Assembly (NCBI GenBank): GCA_008933995.1
Contig: WARS01000013.1
Coordinates: 3,030,721 to 3,094,720, forward strand
Length of the DNA: 64,000 bases
Reading direction: 5' to 3'
From: Datnioides undecimradiatus
Lineage: Eukaryota; Chordata; Actinopteri; Lobotiformes; Datnioididae
Each line of letters begins with the position of its first letter. The stretch's first letter is position 1. Positions 25,305 to 38,085 of the stretch are shown one piece after another. The notes under the pieces are model-generated. The model saw only the letters and a program-made list of their open reading frames with translations. It was not told the DNA's origin and did not search any database. The position numbers and the translations under genes are program-made.

Positions 25305-28300
25305 TCAAGAGCCACAAACTCTCAGTCTGCAATTCCATAAAGTGTGAAACAATCTGCTGTGTTATCGAGCGTAAATAAATGAATCCAGGAGATCATCAAA
25401 TTCGATTCTTTTCTTTTTTTGGCTGCAATAACAGTGAAACACATAAAGAAGCGTAGCTTGAAGATATTGGTGGAAGTGCTAGAATCTAAAATGGAAGCTT
25501 CAGTTTGAAGCAATGGGTTCGATTTCCCTTTGCACGAACAGTAGAGTCTACTCGAGTTCATTTTTGAGTAATAATGGAACAAAACACTTTGTGTCATTCA
25601 GATCATATGTGCCACCAAAATACGGTTATTTACCTACAGAACAAACCCCAAGTTTGCATCAAGATCTCCACTAACTGGTAATCAAACAGTAACAGGTCGA
25701 ACAAAGTGGAGGTCACTAGTGATTAATCTGCGGGGGGAGTAAAGTAAGGTAATGACTGTTTCAAGTACACATAGCCCCAGGCTTATGATGACCAGGACCA
25801 CATACCTGTATGTACACACACACAAACACACACAGACTTTGCGGCCATCTGGCCAACTGGTAGTTATATTCCCCGGCTCCAGTGTTGAGCACCTCCTCCT
25901 CTTTTGCATCACTCTTTCAAGTTTTAATAAGATAACTTTCACCATTTTCCCCGCTCGCATTATTTATTTATTTTTTTCTTTTATATTTAATCTCTGCCGT
26001 CGGGACACTAGTTCAGTCTGTCAAGTGAGACTGAGTGAAGGAGAAAAAGAGAGAGGGGGCTCAGTGCTCCCTGTCCGGTGCAATCTTCTGCGCTTTAATG
26101 AAGTCCAATCTGTGAACACACTGTGGTCGCGTACCCTGAGGCGATCATCGCCTGTCTGCGACACAGAGGAACACATAATAAGCGAAGAGCTCCACTGGTG
26201 GATGGATTGAGAGAGAGCGCGATGCCTTTGAAAATATCCAACTGTACGGACATGAAAGAGAGTCGACTTGCTTCATATTCTTTTGTGTGATCAAACACAG
26301 CCTATCTTTAAAGGTGAGAACTCTCTCTGAGTCGAACACAAACGAGGACAGGTAGTTAGTCACAATCTCAAGGTTCATCTGCTGTGGCTGAATGATGTCA
26401 TGTCTGTCACCGTGTTTTCACAACACAAACCATATGCAGAACAAGTTCTCAAACCACTGAAGGCCCCCTACATCTCTATTCAGAGCCCCCGTCACTTCAA
26501 TAGATGCTGCTGGAATCTGTTTATCTGAGGTCACTGCATCTTTGAAATCAGTCAGATTCATTTCTAACATCTATACATCAAATGTTATTGATTTGACTGC
26601 GTCTCCTGAAAGAAAGAAAAATGGTTTTATCACTCAGAGTACACAAATTTCACTTGAGTACAAGTTCTATCAAAATGGTTTGTGACTGTCTGTACCTATT
26701 AGATGCAAAAATGCCCCTGATTTAAATTTGGCTGCCGTTCCCTTCAAAGAGGTCAGCGCTCCAATTGCTCTTACCATGCTTGGATTGCTCCCTGGGAGCT
26801 GTAACCTTGTAAAGGTTCATCTGAGATGTCCTCTGAACCACCTCCACTGAAGGACAGCTGCTTGAATGGCAGGGTAGGGAGTGATCACTGTGGTGTTCCC
26901 TCCCTCAGACAGTCTGACTGGGGAATGAATTCAAAACGCTAAATGCTACAACCAGCATGTCTTCCTGATCTGATGCACCGACTTCCTTCTTTTCATCTGC
27001 TCAGACTGCTGTTTGCACTCTGGATCGTAGGTGGCAATGATCCTAGGCATGCAGCTTTGGTTTGACAGAGATTTTGACGTTAGCTCTCTGTTGAACTTTG
27101 GGCTCAATGGTGAAGATGTGCAAATGTGCAGAGGCAACGTCACAGATGAGCCACTGTCAGTGGTCACAACATGGCATGTATGTCTGGTCCTGCTGGTGAT
27201 AGCGCAAAGTAACTAAGTATACTGTCTCAGTTATAAGATGTATTGCTCCCAGCTGCTGCAGGCTCATTGCCAGGTCATGCTTCATTTAGTCTATTTAACA
27301 ATGTGTAATCAAGGAAAAAATGCCCTTCACTGACAAAACCTAGACTGGATCTTAGATCAAAACTCAACTCATTTTATTTAACATACTACTTCCTGTTGAT
27401 ATCTGATATATACATATATATGAAATACAGCAATCCCCCCATGCTTTGCAAAGAACTGAAAACACTCATTCAAATGTCAGCACCTCAAATATTCCACTGA
27501 TTAATGTATCTGATGTGTAAAATGTTCATTAACACTGCTTTGACAGAGAGTAGTCTGCACAGCTATTGAAATTTAACTAATAACCTTTGGCTATAAATAC
27601 ACAAAGCCTAAAAAATGTATTCTACTGATGAGAAAATATTCAAGATGTATGTGCTCAGCAAGAAATGACACGGGATAATTACCTTGATCCTTTAAACCTT
27701 GATCGACTAATTGGGTCCCAGCTCTTGTCAAATCTTTCAGCACTTAATCAAAAGATACATTCAGTGTGCTGCTAGTATCAAATAAATGAAGGGCCTGTAA
27801 GCTATGGTATTACTTTTTATTTCATTCCACATTACTTGAACATGTAGCCATCAATCTAGGCGGGCACCTGAAGGCCTCGCTTATCAGGACCCTGTGATTG
27901 TTACTTAGTCCCAATGTGAAATTGTTTGAGATTCTCAATATTAAGAGGAGTCCTTTACAGATTGAAGCAGGATAATTCACTCTGAGATTTAGTGGTGAAG
28001 TCCTACATCAACCTTTCTTGTACAGTCGTGCAGCCAAAAACATTTGCTTCCTATTTTTTGAGCTTTTTCTACAGCGTCTTTAAATCACATCCAGTGCAGA
28101 AAGGTGTGGAGGGCTGTGGCGGCATAGTCACAGCAAAAGACGGCAATGGTACATGAGCTTTAATTACACAGTGTGGCTACAGAGCGGAATGATTTCACTG
28201 CAGAAAATTAGCTTTTGAAATGATAAAAACCTGCTGTAACCCGCTGCTGTAATGACAGTAAGATGTGTCACAGCCACCTTTATATACTTCTTCTGTCCGC

Positions 28301-28319
28301 CTCCACGCACCTGACAGAA

Positions 28320-28505
28320 CTAGTTGAACAACTAGCTCGCATGCTAAGATGCTAAACTAAGATGGTGAATATGCTAACCATTGTATTTGCTAAACATCAG
28401 CATGTTAGCATTGTCACTGTGAGCGCGTTAGCATGCTAATGTCAGCATTTGGCTCGAAGCAATACTGTGCCAAGGTAAAACCTGCTACCATGCCTGTAGG
28501 CTTGT
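28320..28505 (+). repeat. Dispersed percomorph 'GCTAAC/GTTAGCATGC' repeat, short copy
   Basis: The block has GCATGCTAAGATGCTAAACT, GATGGTGAATATGCTAACCA, CAGCATGTTAGCATTGTCAC and GCGTTAGCATGCTAATG with a TTGGCTCGAAGCAATACTG tail. This is the other half of the same dispersed family seen at 5.3-5.9 kb, dense in GCTAA/TTAGC words. It ends near CTACCATGCCTGTAGG. Confidence 0.65.
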
Positions 28506-29123
28506 TGTTTTGTTTGTTTATTTTGTACACAAAGAAGCTTATGAATGCAAATCTGAATAAGATAAATGACTCTAATAGCGCAAACATGTGAAATATTGTC
28601 ACAGGACCTGTAACAAGTGGTCTTCTCAGCCACACTGCTTCTTTATCATAGATTTAAAATGAGCTTTAGCCAAAAAACGTAATATTATTTTTTTTCGATT
28701 TCCAGGAATACGGCAATCCAAAAAAGATCCAAAAAACAACTGAAAACTCGATTTCACCATCCACCTGCAGTGATGTCTGCGCTCCACACTGAAAACACAA
28801 CACACAGAGCCACCAGAGTAGCGGCTGTCAATATTTGCCATCTGTTGAAAGAGAGTGGTCAATATTTGCTGAACATTGATTTGTTTTAAATTAAGAATAA
28901 ATCTGCATGAATGCAAACACGTGCAGGTATGAAGCAGCACCGTTTGTGTCTGCACAGAACTACTTGTCAAGTGGAGAAGCGATTACTAATACATAAAGTT
29001 AAAGCAATCTGTGCAAGTAAGAACACATGTATGCGTGCGTTTGTGTGTGTGTTTACACATGAACGGAAAGAAAACATCTTCTGAATTAGTGCAGTAAGCA
29101 TCAACGGTGTGATCTTACTATGG

Positions 29124-29128
<5 letters not shown>

Positions 29129-29176
<48 letters not shown>
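29129..29176. repeat. Compound (CT)17(CA)7 microsatellite
   Basis: CT repeats (29129-29162) pass directly into CA repeats (29163-29176), followed by degenerate CACA. Confidence 0.95.
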
Positions 29177-29678
29177 AGCACACACATACACACAAACCAT
29201 CTGGAAAAAATGCCCACAAGCATCCATCCGTGCAGCATCAGTATCATGCATGGGGATTTTTCCAAAGATTATCATGAGCTATAAAACATAGATTGAGGTA
29301 ATTGTTTTTTTTTCTTTCTCTGGGAATCTTTTGTAGCTTTATAGTGACAAAGGGCTGAAATCTTCACATCTACTATATAACCATTTGTTAGAGTGAAAAG
29401 CTTCCTTAAAGCGTGTCTTTTGTTCAGCATAATAGCACTCATCGCTCGGCTTTCACAGACATGCTACTACTTGGAGAGATGGACAAATCCAAACCACGCT
29501 TTCACTGTGCCTTGTCTTTGGCTCTTCTCCACATTCACATTACCTTCTCCCTACCAACTTCTACCCACTACCCTCTTTTGCTTCAGCCAACTCTCACTGC
29601 ACCAGCAACGCATGAAAAAAAGATGTGAAAGCATATGAGATTTGATGTAATGCCCTTCTGCCTTTATCATTGCAGAGT

Positions 29679-29692
29679 AAAAAAAAAAAAAA
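29679..29692. repeat. Poly-A run
   Basis: Fourteen A in a row after GCAGAGT. Confidence 0.9.
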
Positions 29693-31497
29693 GGTGCAGT
29701 GGAAGATGAAGAGGATAAAGGAGATAAAAAAACAGCAAGATGTAATGTCAGGTTGGAGAAAAAAGGGGAATGATGAGAGAAGAGCTGAGAGACAGGGCTA
29801 ACCGCCGCAGCAGCAGCGACGGTGGCAGCAGCTCCTTGGCATTTCTCTAGTGTCCTCTCTGCTGCCTTGGGGCCTCAAAAGCAAGACGGGATATGCGTCT
29901 TGCACTCAACTCGAGGAAGCAGTTTGCCACTTTCCCTCCAATAATAGATCAGTTCTATTGAATTGCCAAAAGCCTTCCACTTCAGGACTAAATTGTTTGA
30001 TGTGATTAACTGGTAAAATATTGAATTTACAATTCACAGAGTTTGCTGCTGATTAATGCATGGAATTAGGATAAAAATAGCATTTTTAAGATTAACAGTT
30101 AAAGAAAGTAACTTTTGAGGATGAGTTGCATGTGTTAAAATACTTTCCCTACTACTTTGTTTGCAAAAAAACCCCCAAACAATACGATTTTCTGGTAATG
30201 TAATACAACCATCTGCTGCACAGGCATCTATTATAATATACAGAGATTTTCTATATGTAGTCAAAGACAGCAGGAAATGGTCTCATGGTCTCACCAAAGC
30301 ATCCGACAAATATAAGCCACCAATCAGCTGTTTAAGAGGTCCAGAGGGTATTCACACACTGCTTCAAATAAGCTGCACATGATGGACTGACATGCATTGT
30401 GCGCTTGATGCATTAATTCAATAGGACAAGGGTTCTCATCGTACGTCCTTGATGGAGGATGAGAATTTTCTTCCTATTTTTCATATATGTGAGTGGACAG
30501 TTGTGTAACATACATGTAAAATACATGTAGTATTGATATCAATGCGGAAACAGTCATCAATACAATTGATTCCCCCTCCTCTATGTCAGAAATACTGAAA
30601 CTACCCATTATTTACACTGTAGCAACATATATATCATTCATTACTGAGCACTGGGCACTTCCACAGCAAGGAAACCGCAATCACATTATTATATTGGTTT
30701 GGTGATGTTTTAGCTAAAAGCAGACAGAAATCCCTATTAGCAGAGATGTTAAGCCTCTGAAAATGATATTAAACCTGTTTATGCAATATGAGACTCCATA
30801 GCGCTCTCTTTGAAAAAACTTTGTGATATTTATCCAGGCTCACAGAGTAGGAGTGTGTGGGAGGGATGCGTTTCTCAAGCTGACCTCTGAGAGTTTGCTG
30901 ACACAACCCTCGGAGGGTGAATACCAAATGCTCTTGCTGCAGGCAAGGCTCTATAGGTCCATGTCCTCCAAAGCCCATTTCTAGCCTCCTCTACCCCCTG
31001 CTTCCTTCTCCTGCCACTCCTGTTCACTGTAACACAAAAGACAGCAAGGCTTTAGCCCCAAAGATATGGCCTGGTTGTCAGCCCTCTGACCACTACGCTG
31101 CTTCTCTTATAGCCTGCTTTACCGTTTTAAGTGGCTCAGTCAATGTGTCTGGCTGCTCTCCAGAACCCTAACGTGAAGCGCAGACATGGCACAAGCCACA
31201 AGTAACCTCTTAATGCTGATCCCTGTCTTGTGTTGTTGCATCTGTGGTGTTTCTGTTCTGTTTTGCGCAGGGTGGGGATGTGACAGTGGCTGAGAGCTGA
31301 TGAGGGGGGACATCCACAGCATCCCCCCAGGGCTCAAGCTGCAGCTTTATCTTTGCCTAAGGCGGGGCGGTTCAGCCGAGAGGATGTACTCGAGCAGCCA
31401 AATGAAATAAATCACTGGATATTGGCTTTGGCTTTACAGACATGGTCAGGCCTGAGCACGAGCGCGCCTGTCTGAAAAGGTCAAATGCTGTGGCTGC

Positions 31498-31521
31498 GGG
31501 GGGGGGGGGGGGGGGGGGGGG
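31498..31521. repeat. Poly-G run, 24 bases
   Basis: Twenty-four consecutive G after GGCTGC, followed by TAGGGAGGGG. Long G homopolymers are rare and can fold into G-quadruplexes. The length is also prone to sequencing error. Confidence 0.9.
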
Positions 31522-32277
31522 TAGGGAGGGGCTAACACGTTTCAGAGGCCTGCACAACTTGTCCTCCTGCATCTCTAAAGACCTAGGGATCAAAAGGCTG
31601 TGATTGCATCGTGGTTTACTATCACTGCTAGTGATGTGAGTATCTGTTTAAGTGTGTGTGTGTAAATGAATGGGCGTGTGTGTGTGAGAGATGTAATCCC
31701 AGCAGCGTGGGTGTAAACTAACAGTATGAGACAGTAACTAGAGCATATTTTTGCAGACATGAGCCAAGACCACGTATCACCACGTTCTCGCTGTCACTCA
31801 CAGAAAACAGAGCCGCGTGACAGAACTGAACAAAAGGTGTGTTACAGCACCCCGCCCAGAGACACTATGAGGCAAAAAAGGGTGAAGGTTCAGTTTAGTT
31901 CAGTCTGCAGGAAGAAATCACAAATCCACAGTAAAGCCGGATCAAGTGGCTTCGCCTGAATTCTTTCTCAAATGTGTTCTTTTCTCAGAGGGTCGAAACT
32001 TTCCTCCAGACTAACACAAGTTCAAGAATTAGAAGGCGGTTTAAGTCATCCTGAAGGCCAAATTATCAACTCTTTACACCCAGCCAGTCATGGCTGCCGG
32101 CTAACGCGCAGAACATTTTCGGAACCCGACAAGTGCTGTAGCTTCGAATTACCTCGACAGAAACTGACCACAGAGCCTTGGATGTGTTGGGTTGGGATGT
32201 TATGAGCAGTGGAATATAACACCTCAGAGTACAAAGAGTTAGTGAGAGCAAAAGAAAAAAATTGTCTTAACCCCCTG

Positions 32278-32313
32278 CTTCCTTCCTTTCTTCCTTCCTT
32301 CCTTCCTTCCTTC
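32278..32313. repeat. (CTTC)n microsatellite
   Basis: About nine CTTC units with one shorter/interrupted unit near 32288. Confidence 0.9.
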
Positions 32314-33092
32314 ACTAAGCTCAAGCTGACCTAAGAGCATGTCATGATGTGTTCTGTGGTTAAAATAGATGATTATTATGTGAATCACATAAAAAATGTT
32401 GCCCGTCTCAGTTATACAACCTCAAAGAAGCAGCGGAGAAGATGTACCAGGAGAGGATGAAAAGGTGCAAGAGGTGAGAAGGAAACAGAAGAGGAGAAGA
32501 CGATGACCTAGGACCTTGCAGCTATCGCTTTTGCATCTCAATCGCACAGCTACATGAATATCAAAGCAGAGCTCTTGATGGACAACCAAGACGAAACGAG
32601 AGCGAGATAGAGGGAGGTCTCTAAAGGTAATGATGAGGCAGGGAAGGGAAGGGGAATAATTGCAGATGCAACTTTTTTTCAAAGCTCAGGGGAGAGGGAG
32701 ATGAGCAGCCCTCCGACTGCTTCACCAAATCCATGTAAATGTGAAGGATGATGCTCCTGGCTTTGTGGGCTGCCTGAGAACGGGCCCATGCAAATAAACT
32801 TTTGATCTATTCATGTTCACTTTGTGATGTCTTTAGCAGTAAGATGCAAGGAAATTGGATGCATCTTGCGCTGATTAACATGGTTCAAAGATGATGGATC
32901 TTAAAAGGTCCTGGCTGCTTCTGGTTTTAGCTGCTGTGTTTTGTTTTGGTTTTTTTTTGCCTTTTTCTCCTGTTTTCCCAGGAAACAGCTGATTGAGCAA
33001 CCGTTATTGTTTTGTAGCAAAACCATTTGTTTTATGCAATAACGCACACGCACACCTAAGAGCTTTATGATGCAACAGCAGGCTAATGCTGG

Positions 33093-33192
33093 TGGGCAGC
33101 TCTGCTGGATTAATTAAGTTTAGTGCCTTGCTCCAAGGCATCTCAGTGGTAGTTGATCAGTTGATGGGATGCGTTCTCTTCGCCCTCCAGGC
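33093..33192 (+). repeat. tRNA-SINE-like dispersed fragment (TGCCTTGCTC...CTCAGTGGTA)
   Basis: AGTGCCTTGCTCCAAGGCAT followed by CTCAGTGGTAGTTG is a phrase repeated many times in teleost genomes in tRNA-derived SINE-like units ('TGCCTTGCTCAAGGGCACCT'). The expected B-box-like GGTTCGA part is not intact, so this is a relic. Confidence 0.45.
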
Positions 33193-33677
33193 CAGACTAA
33201 AGATCTCAGCAGTGACCACAAGCTTATTATCCTCACCTCTTGGCTACCGTTGCCTCATTATTTTTGTTAGAGAATAAAAATCCCCATTGAAACCAACAGA
33301 CCTCTCCTATGGGAGCCTTTTTAGCCAAGCTCATCTAAAGTTAAATATCAATAACTGAATGCTGGAATGCGTACAGAGAGATGAAAATCCACTTACACCA
33401 GTAATAACAGCATTAAATTAGTAATGCTATAGGAGGGACGTCATTTAAGTCCACCTTTCTCCACTCAGCTGTCCTTCTGTGACCCGTCATGCCTTTAATA
33501 GCAAAACCAGCGTCATCATTCGCTTTTTTTTTTTGAGGAAAAGGATGAATAAAACGAGAGCAGAGGACCAGTAAATATTCTCATAAATGAGATTTGATTT
33601 TGCTCTCCCCTCCTTCATTCTCCTCTGTTAATTAACATTAACTTCTTCTCCCTTTTCTTCCCACTCCTATCTCGCAG

Positions 33678-33865
33678 TGTCAGCTCGGTCCGGCCCGTGT
33701 GACACAAAAGGACACCATAAAAAGTCCAGAGTGTTCGCACCAGTGCGCCCGAAGATCATATCGGGCCGCACCATAAAGAAAGGCACCGGCACCGGGCTGC
33801 CGCTCTCGTGGCACCACAGCCCAATGCAATTATCAGTCAGCGGTGATAATAGAACTCACAGGGAG
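33678..33865 (+). other. Exon-like block of unknown nature (possible exon or conserved non-coding element)
   Basis: A 35-base pyrimidine tract (CTTCTTCTCCCTTTTCTTCC...) ends in CTATCTCGCAG at 33677, with a plausible branch site (ATTAACATTAAC) upstream. It is followed by 188 bp of GC-richer sequence open in one frame (ARSGPCDTKGHHKKSRVFAP, later SGRTIKKGTGTGLPLSWHH) and then GAG|GTGTAA, a weak donor. The frame closes at TAA 33869-33871. I do not recognise the peptide. It could be an exon of an unannotated plus-strand transcript, or conserved non-coding DNA: the last third (CAATTATCAGTCAGCGGTG) looks like a binding-site cluster. The block opposes the strand of the ASIC gene. Confidence 0.25.
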
Positions 33866-34780
33866 GTGTAATGGCTTTTAGATTTGCACCTCATCATCAT
33901 CATCCCAGCCAGGGTGCAGACAAGCCAAGTGCATTACCATAAACCACCGTATGTATACACAGTATACGTACGTCCCACTATGAAAATATTGTTTTTTTCT
34001 TCTCTTCAGCATTTTCAATCTGATTCTAGATTAGATTTTCCCAACACACTGTTGCATTCCCATACATACAGAACAGTGACAGCTCAACGTGTGTCACACA
34101 TCCGCACACACACACACACGCAAGCAAATTATCTGTCTCAGTCTCTCTAATCCACATACATTGCATATATTGATATAATCATCTGGTTTGAATGCACGTC
34201 CTTTAGTGTGGCCCGTTGATAAACGCTGGGAATATAGAAAATAAATTGTACTGCGCGTGAGACGCTGTGGCGCACAAATCTGACCTTGGAGCTGCGTATA
34301 GAATTAACACATTCTAACAATGGGCTCATTGTTTGGCCTGTGTTCATTATTTGTTCATTTCCAACACAGTGTATTAACGGTAATGTGGAAAACTGAAGAA
34401 AAGCTATTTGTCGAAGTGAAAATCGTAATCCCCTCTTTCTTTCGAGGGATTATGATTTATGTTTGTCCTGTCTTTCCTTTCAGTCTCACCATGTGAAGGA
34501 AATTGGGCGGACAAATTGCGCGTGTACCACAACTAAATGATGCTTTCGTACCCATTCATAAGCTGTTCAGAGATAAAAATAAATAGGTTGGTTACATATC
34601 TGATGTGTCTTGTACAAAAAAAAATAAATCAAAGAAAACATTTTATATAGGAACTTTTTACTACTGACAAGGCTGCAAAGTTCCCTTCTATTTGGTCTCA
34701 GACACACAGAGTAAAATCTCTGTAAATTAGTATGATCATTCAATATTAAGTTATTATGTTAGATTCACATCATGTAAACA

Positions 34781-34930
34781 AAAGTAAGAGAGGAGGTTAG
34801 GTGAGGGCAAGAAAAGAGGGAAAGAACGGATAGAGGGAGTGAGGGTTCATCCTTGGAGGTGCAGGAATTAAGAAAAAGACAGAAGAGGAAAGGAGAAAGA
34901 GAGAAGGTATAAAAGAAAGGAGCAAAGGCA
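34781..34930. repeat. Purine-rich tract
   Basis: Mostly A and G (GAGAGGAGG, GGGCAAGAAAAGAGGGAAAG, AGAAGAGGAAAGGAGAAAG). It is similar in character to 20315-20427. Confidence 0.75.
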
Positions 34931-37219
34931 GGGAAGAGGTATGGAGAAGAACCACTAAACGTAGCATTACTGTGGTTGTCCAACAGATACAGGAGTACAG
35001 GCAGGAGTGTCATATGCACTAGTAGTTCAGACTGAATAAAAGACACAAGTGGATGTAGATTTGAATGAGGCCTCAGAGGAAAGTATTTGTACTTGACCAT
35101 ACTTCACAGCTGGAACTATAGAGATCACCCTCTGTGTTTTGATATTAGCTACAAATAAAGGGACAGAGAGACATTTTTAAAAAAATACAAACTGAAAAAC
35201 TACACATGAGGATGCAGGGTCTAATATGCTGGGTCTAAACATTGCTCATATGAACTAACTACGCTTCCAATACTAAAATAAAGGGGGCAAATAATGAAAA
35301 ATGAAAGAGAATCAACAGCTTGAGTTCATTTCTAAAAATCCCCGGTTCAGGAACTGCCGCTGATGTATAATCTGGTCTGATCTGCATCAGTTCTTGCCAC
35401 GTTACCTTTACCACTGGGGACAAAATGCACTGGTTTTAAGTGTGACTGAACATTTTCATTATGCTGCAAAGCACCAGGAGCCCTTACACCCTGAAGACAA
35501 CCTGCAACAGATTTGGGGGGTTTTTTTGCTCTATAATTGATGTCATCTGACCCCAGAGTGGTCTATAGTCATAAAGACAATGTGGTGTTTTTATATGGAT
35601 TTCTGAAACCGTGCATGTGTGTGTGGCTAGATGACAAACCCTTCTTGTCCTGTTCTTTGTCCCCCACATCAGGGGAAAAAAAAACAACATTCAACATATT
35701 GCAGGTTCACACAAAGGCCTGGTTATTAGGCCTCGAAGTCTGAGAGCTGCAGCTGCATGGCTACATCAGAGCTGTGGAAGCTGCTGGTCGTATCTCAGCT
35801 GGGGAGGCTGGATTGTAATTACACGAATGTGGGATAAACCTGGTCCCGGGTGGCCAAAGATGCAAGGTCCTCAGCTTGAAGACCAGCTAAGAAGCAAGCA
35901 ACTTTGTACTTTGTAAGTGGTGGCTTAAGCCAAGTTTAAAGTCACGTTGGTGAGGACATTTCAGGAGCTCTGCTCAAAGCATGAATCTGTTCTGTAAACA
36001 CATTTTACATTACAGTTAGATCATAGTTATTATTATCAAATGGATTACACTTACCTCCTCACACCCTTTCTAAATGGAGGGATACCGACCCACAGAAACA
36101 CACACTCTAATGTATTGGGCCGTCAGCTCGTTTGCACTGACCTATTGGGAAACCTATTTCCCTCAGCTAAGTGAGAGACAACAACATGTAAAGCACACCA
36201 AGAACACTATTATTAGGATGGATGACTGCACTCTACAGCCCAAGAAACTTCATTACCTGCTCAAAGGCAACATGATTAACAACAATAGAGGAACAGGGTT
36301 CAATGAAATGTAACACAGGCCACTTTTTCAATGCTGCAATTTGCCATCCATATACCCACTCGTCAGCTGAGTAAGTTCAATATACACAGGAAAGAGAAAC
36401 ATGACATCGGCCCCATTCCAGATCTAGTGTTAATTAGTCAACCTCTACATTCCTCTACAAACGCTACATTCCTTTTCATCAACCTTGTTTTGCTGCCACC
36501 GGATGAGCTGCCTAATTGCCCATTATGGTGTCTTTGCAGAGAAGCTGGGCCTCATATTTTCCCCAAGTGTATTGGGTGAAGTGCTATTGACGTGCACGTT
36601 GGGTGTGAGTGTGCCGGATCACATTTTCACTACCTGGCGCTCAATAGTCCCAGCAGACACTCGGATACTAATGACACCTATATGTGCTAGGCTGTCTAAC
36701 ACATGCCTGCCTCGGTCAGAGTCAGAGCTTGAGGAGAGGACTTCTAGAGTCCACTTCACTGTCTGTCTTAGCATGTTGCTGTAGCACGAGGATTCTTTCG
36801 TATTGTTTATGAGCTCAACGGCAACAAGAGCAAGAGAAGGTTTAAATTAAACCTGGTAGTTAATGAGACAATTCCACTAGTCAGTGCGGGTGTTTTAAAG
36901 GCTCGTCTGGTGGACAGCCAAAATATCAAGGCGCAGAATTATCTGCTCTTAGTAATTAAGTGTAGTGTTGGAGCACAAATAAGGGAACACAATTCAATAA
37001 AGTGTGCATATCATCTGAAGCCAAGGAGGGAAATTCAATCACATTTCCCTCCTCTGTCTGACAGATCCATTCATTTTACCCACTTACTTTTCGGTGTCCC
37101 AGCAACACCGCTTATTGCTCACAAAGCATTACTTCGTTTTCAGAAATTGTGCACTCAGGAGAGTCTGTCATACCCAGTACTGAGATTCTTAAAAGCCCCA
37201 ACAATGATATGAGCTATAT

Positions 37220-37560
37220 GCCAAAACTGCAATATAAAATAACAATCTCAAACGATTTGCATTAGCTAATACAATCAGTAAAAAGGCAATGCTGTACCTG
37301 TGTTATGTTTTTATGAAAAAAATACAGTTTGTTATTTGTTTTTATGGTAATTATAGGGTAATTCAGAGCACTCAGCTGAATTTGGAAACGTCCCATTTCA
37401 CGCTCGGATGCTGAGATCAAACTAAACCATATTGACCTGATAATGGCCTATCGCCTATCAATTTTGCTAAAATTCTTTTGCCTTTTGGCGAGCTGCAGCT
37501 CAGGCCGACCCTGTTAATAAGCGAGACGAATCAAGCGGCCAAACTACAACAGCTAACATC
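37220..37560. promoter_or_regulatory. Candidate conserved non-coding stretch
   Basis: A non-repetitive block with GCATTAGCTAATACAATC, ATGGTAATTATAGGGTAATT, a CCATATTGACCTGATAATGG run and TGTTAATAAGCG. There is no open frame. It lies just right-adjacent to unique sequence and left of the LTR-like fragment. Confidence 0.2.
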
Positions 37561-37814
37561 CTGTTGGTAACACCGGCATGTATCTGACCCTGACTTCATG
37601 CCGCTTCTTTGCCTCACATCTCTCACCCTGCGCCCCCCTCTGAAACTCTCACCTATGAATTTGTAAAGCCCTGGCCTAATCTGACACACATCTCACAAGA
37701 CAACAGTATTGTGGATTCTGACCTTGATCCGTTTTCCTGAACACCTTTCCATCCCAGCAAAACCCAAATATACCTGGGACATGGCATGTAAAGCTTTCAA
37801 AAGTGTTACAGTTT

Positions 37815-38085
37815 GTGCCAAAATACAAAACAGAAGCAGATGCAGGTGAATCAGTTTAATGAAACTACGTAACAATAACTAACTAATGATCAGGCAGGCA
37901 CAGGTAAATCTCAGCTAAGACAAAAAGCCAAAAAAAAAACCATGAGGAAATTTGAGGATCAGGCAGAAACACTAAGCACAGTGAGCAACAACAAACTAGC
38001 AAACTGACTAAATACACCGGGGAGGGGAGGCTAACAAGAGACAGGGGGAGCTAATTAACAAACAAGACACAGGTGACACAGAAAA
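37815..38085 (-). mobile_element. Probable LTR-retrotransposon fragment, reverse orientation
   Basis: On the minus strand the block ends with CATTAAACTGATTCACCTGC, like the AATAAACCC...CACCTGCACCTGC end of many fish Gypsy LTRs. On the plus strand, CAGGCAGGCACAGG, GGATCAGGCAGAAACACTAA, AATACACCGGGGAGGGGAGG and AACAAGACACAGGTGACA follow in the order typical of such repeats. Clean termini and a target duplication were not found, so it is called a fragment. Confidence 0.45.

Larger units (their letters stand above)
23196..28319. other. Gene-free stretch
   Basis: It contains the (CA)n at 25273 and a possible repeat fragment at 24262. The part around 27880-27970 is unique, AT-balanced sequence of unknown role. 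No exon was recognised. Confidence 0.5.

Noticed and set aside
25495-25535. GGTTCGATTTCC resembling a tRNA B-box
   Set aside because: There is no A-box upstream on the plus strand and no acceptor pairing.
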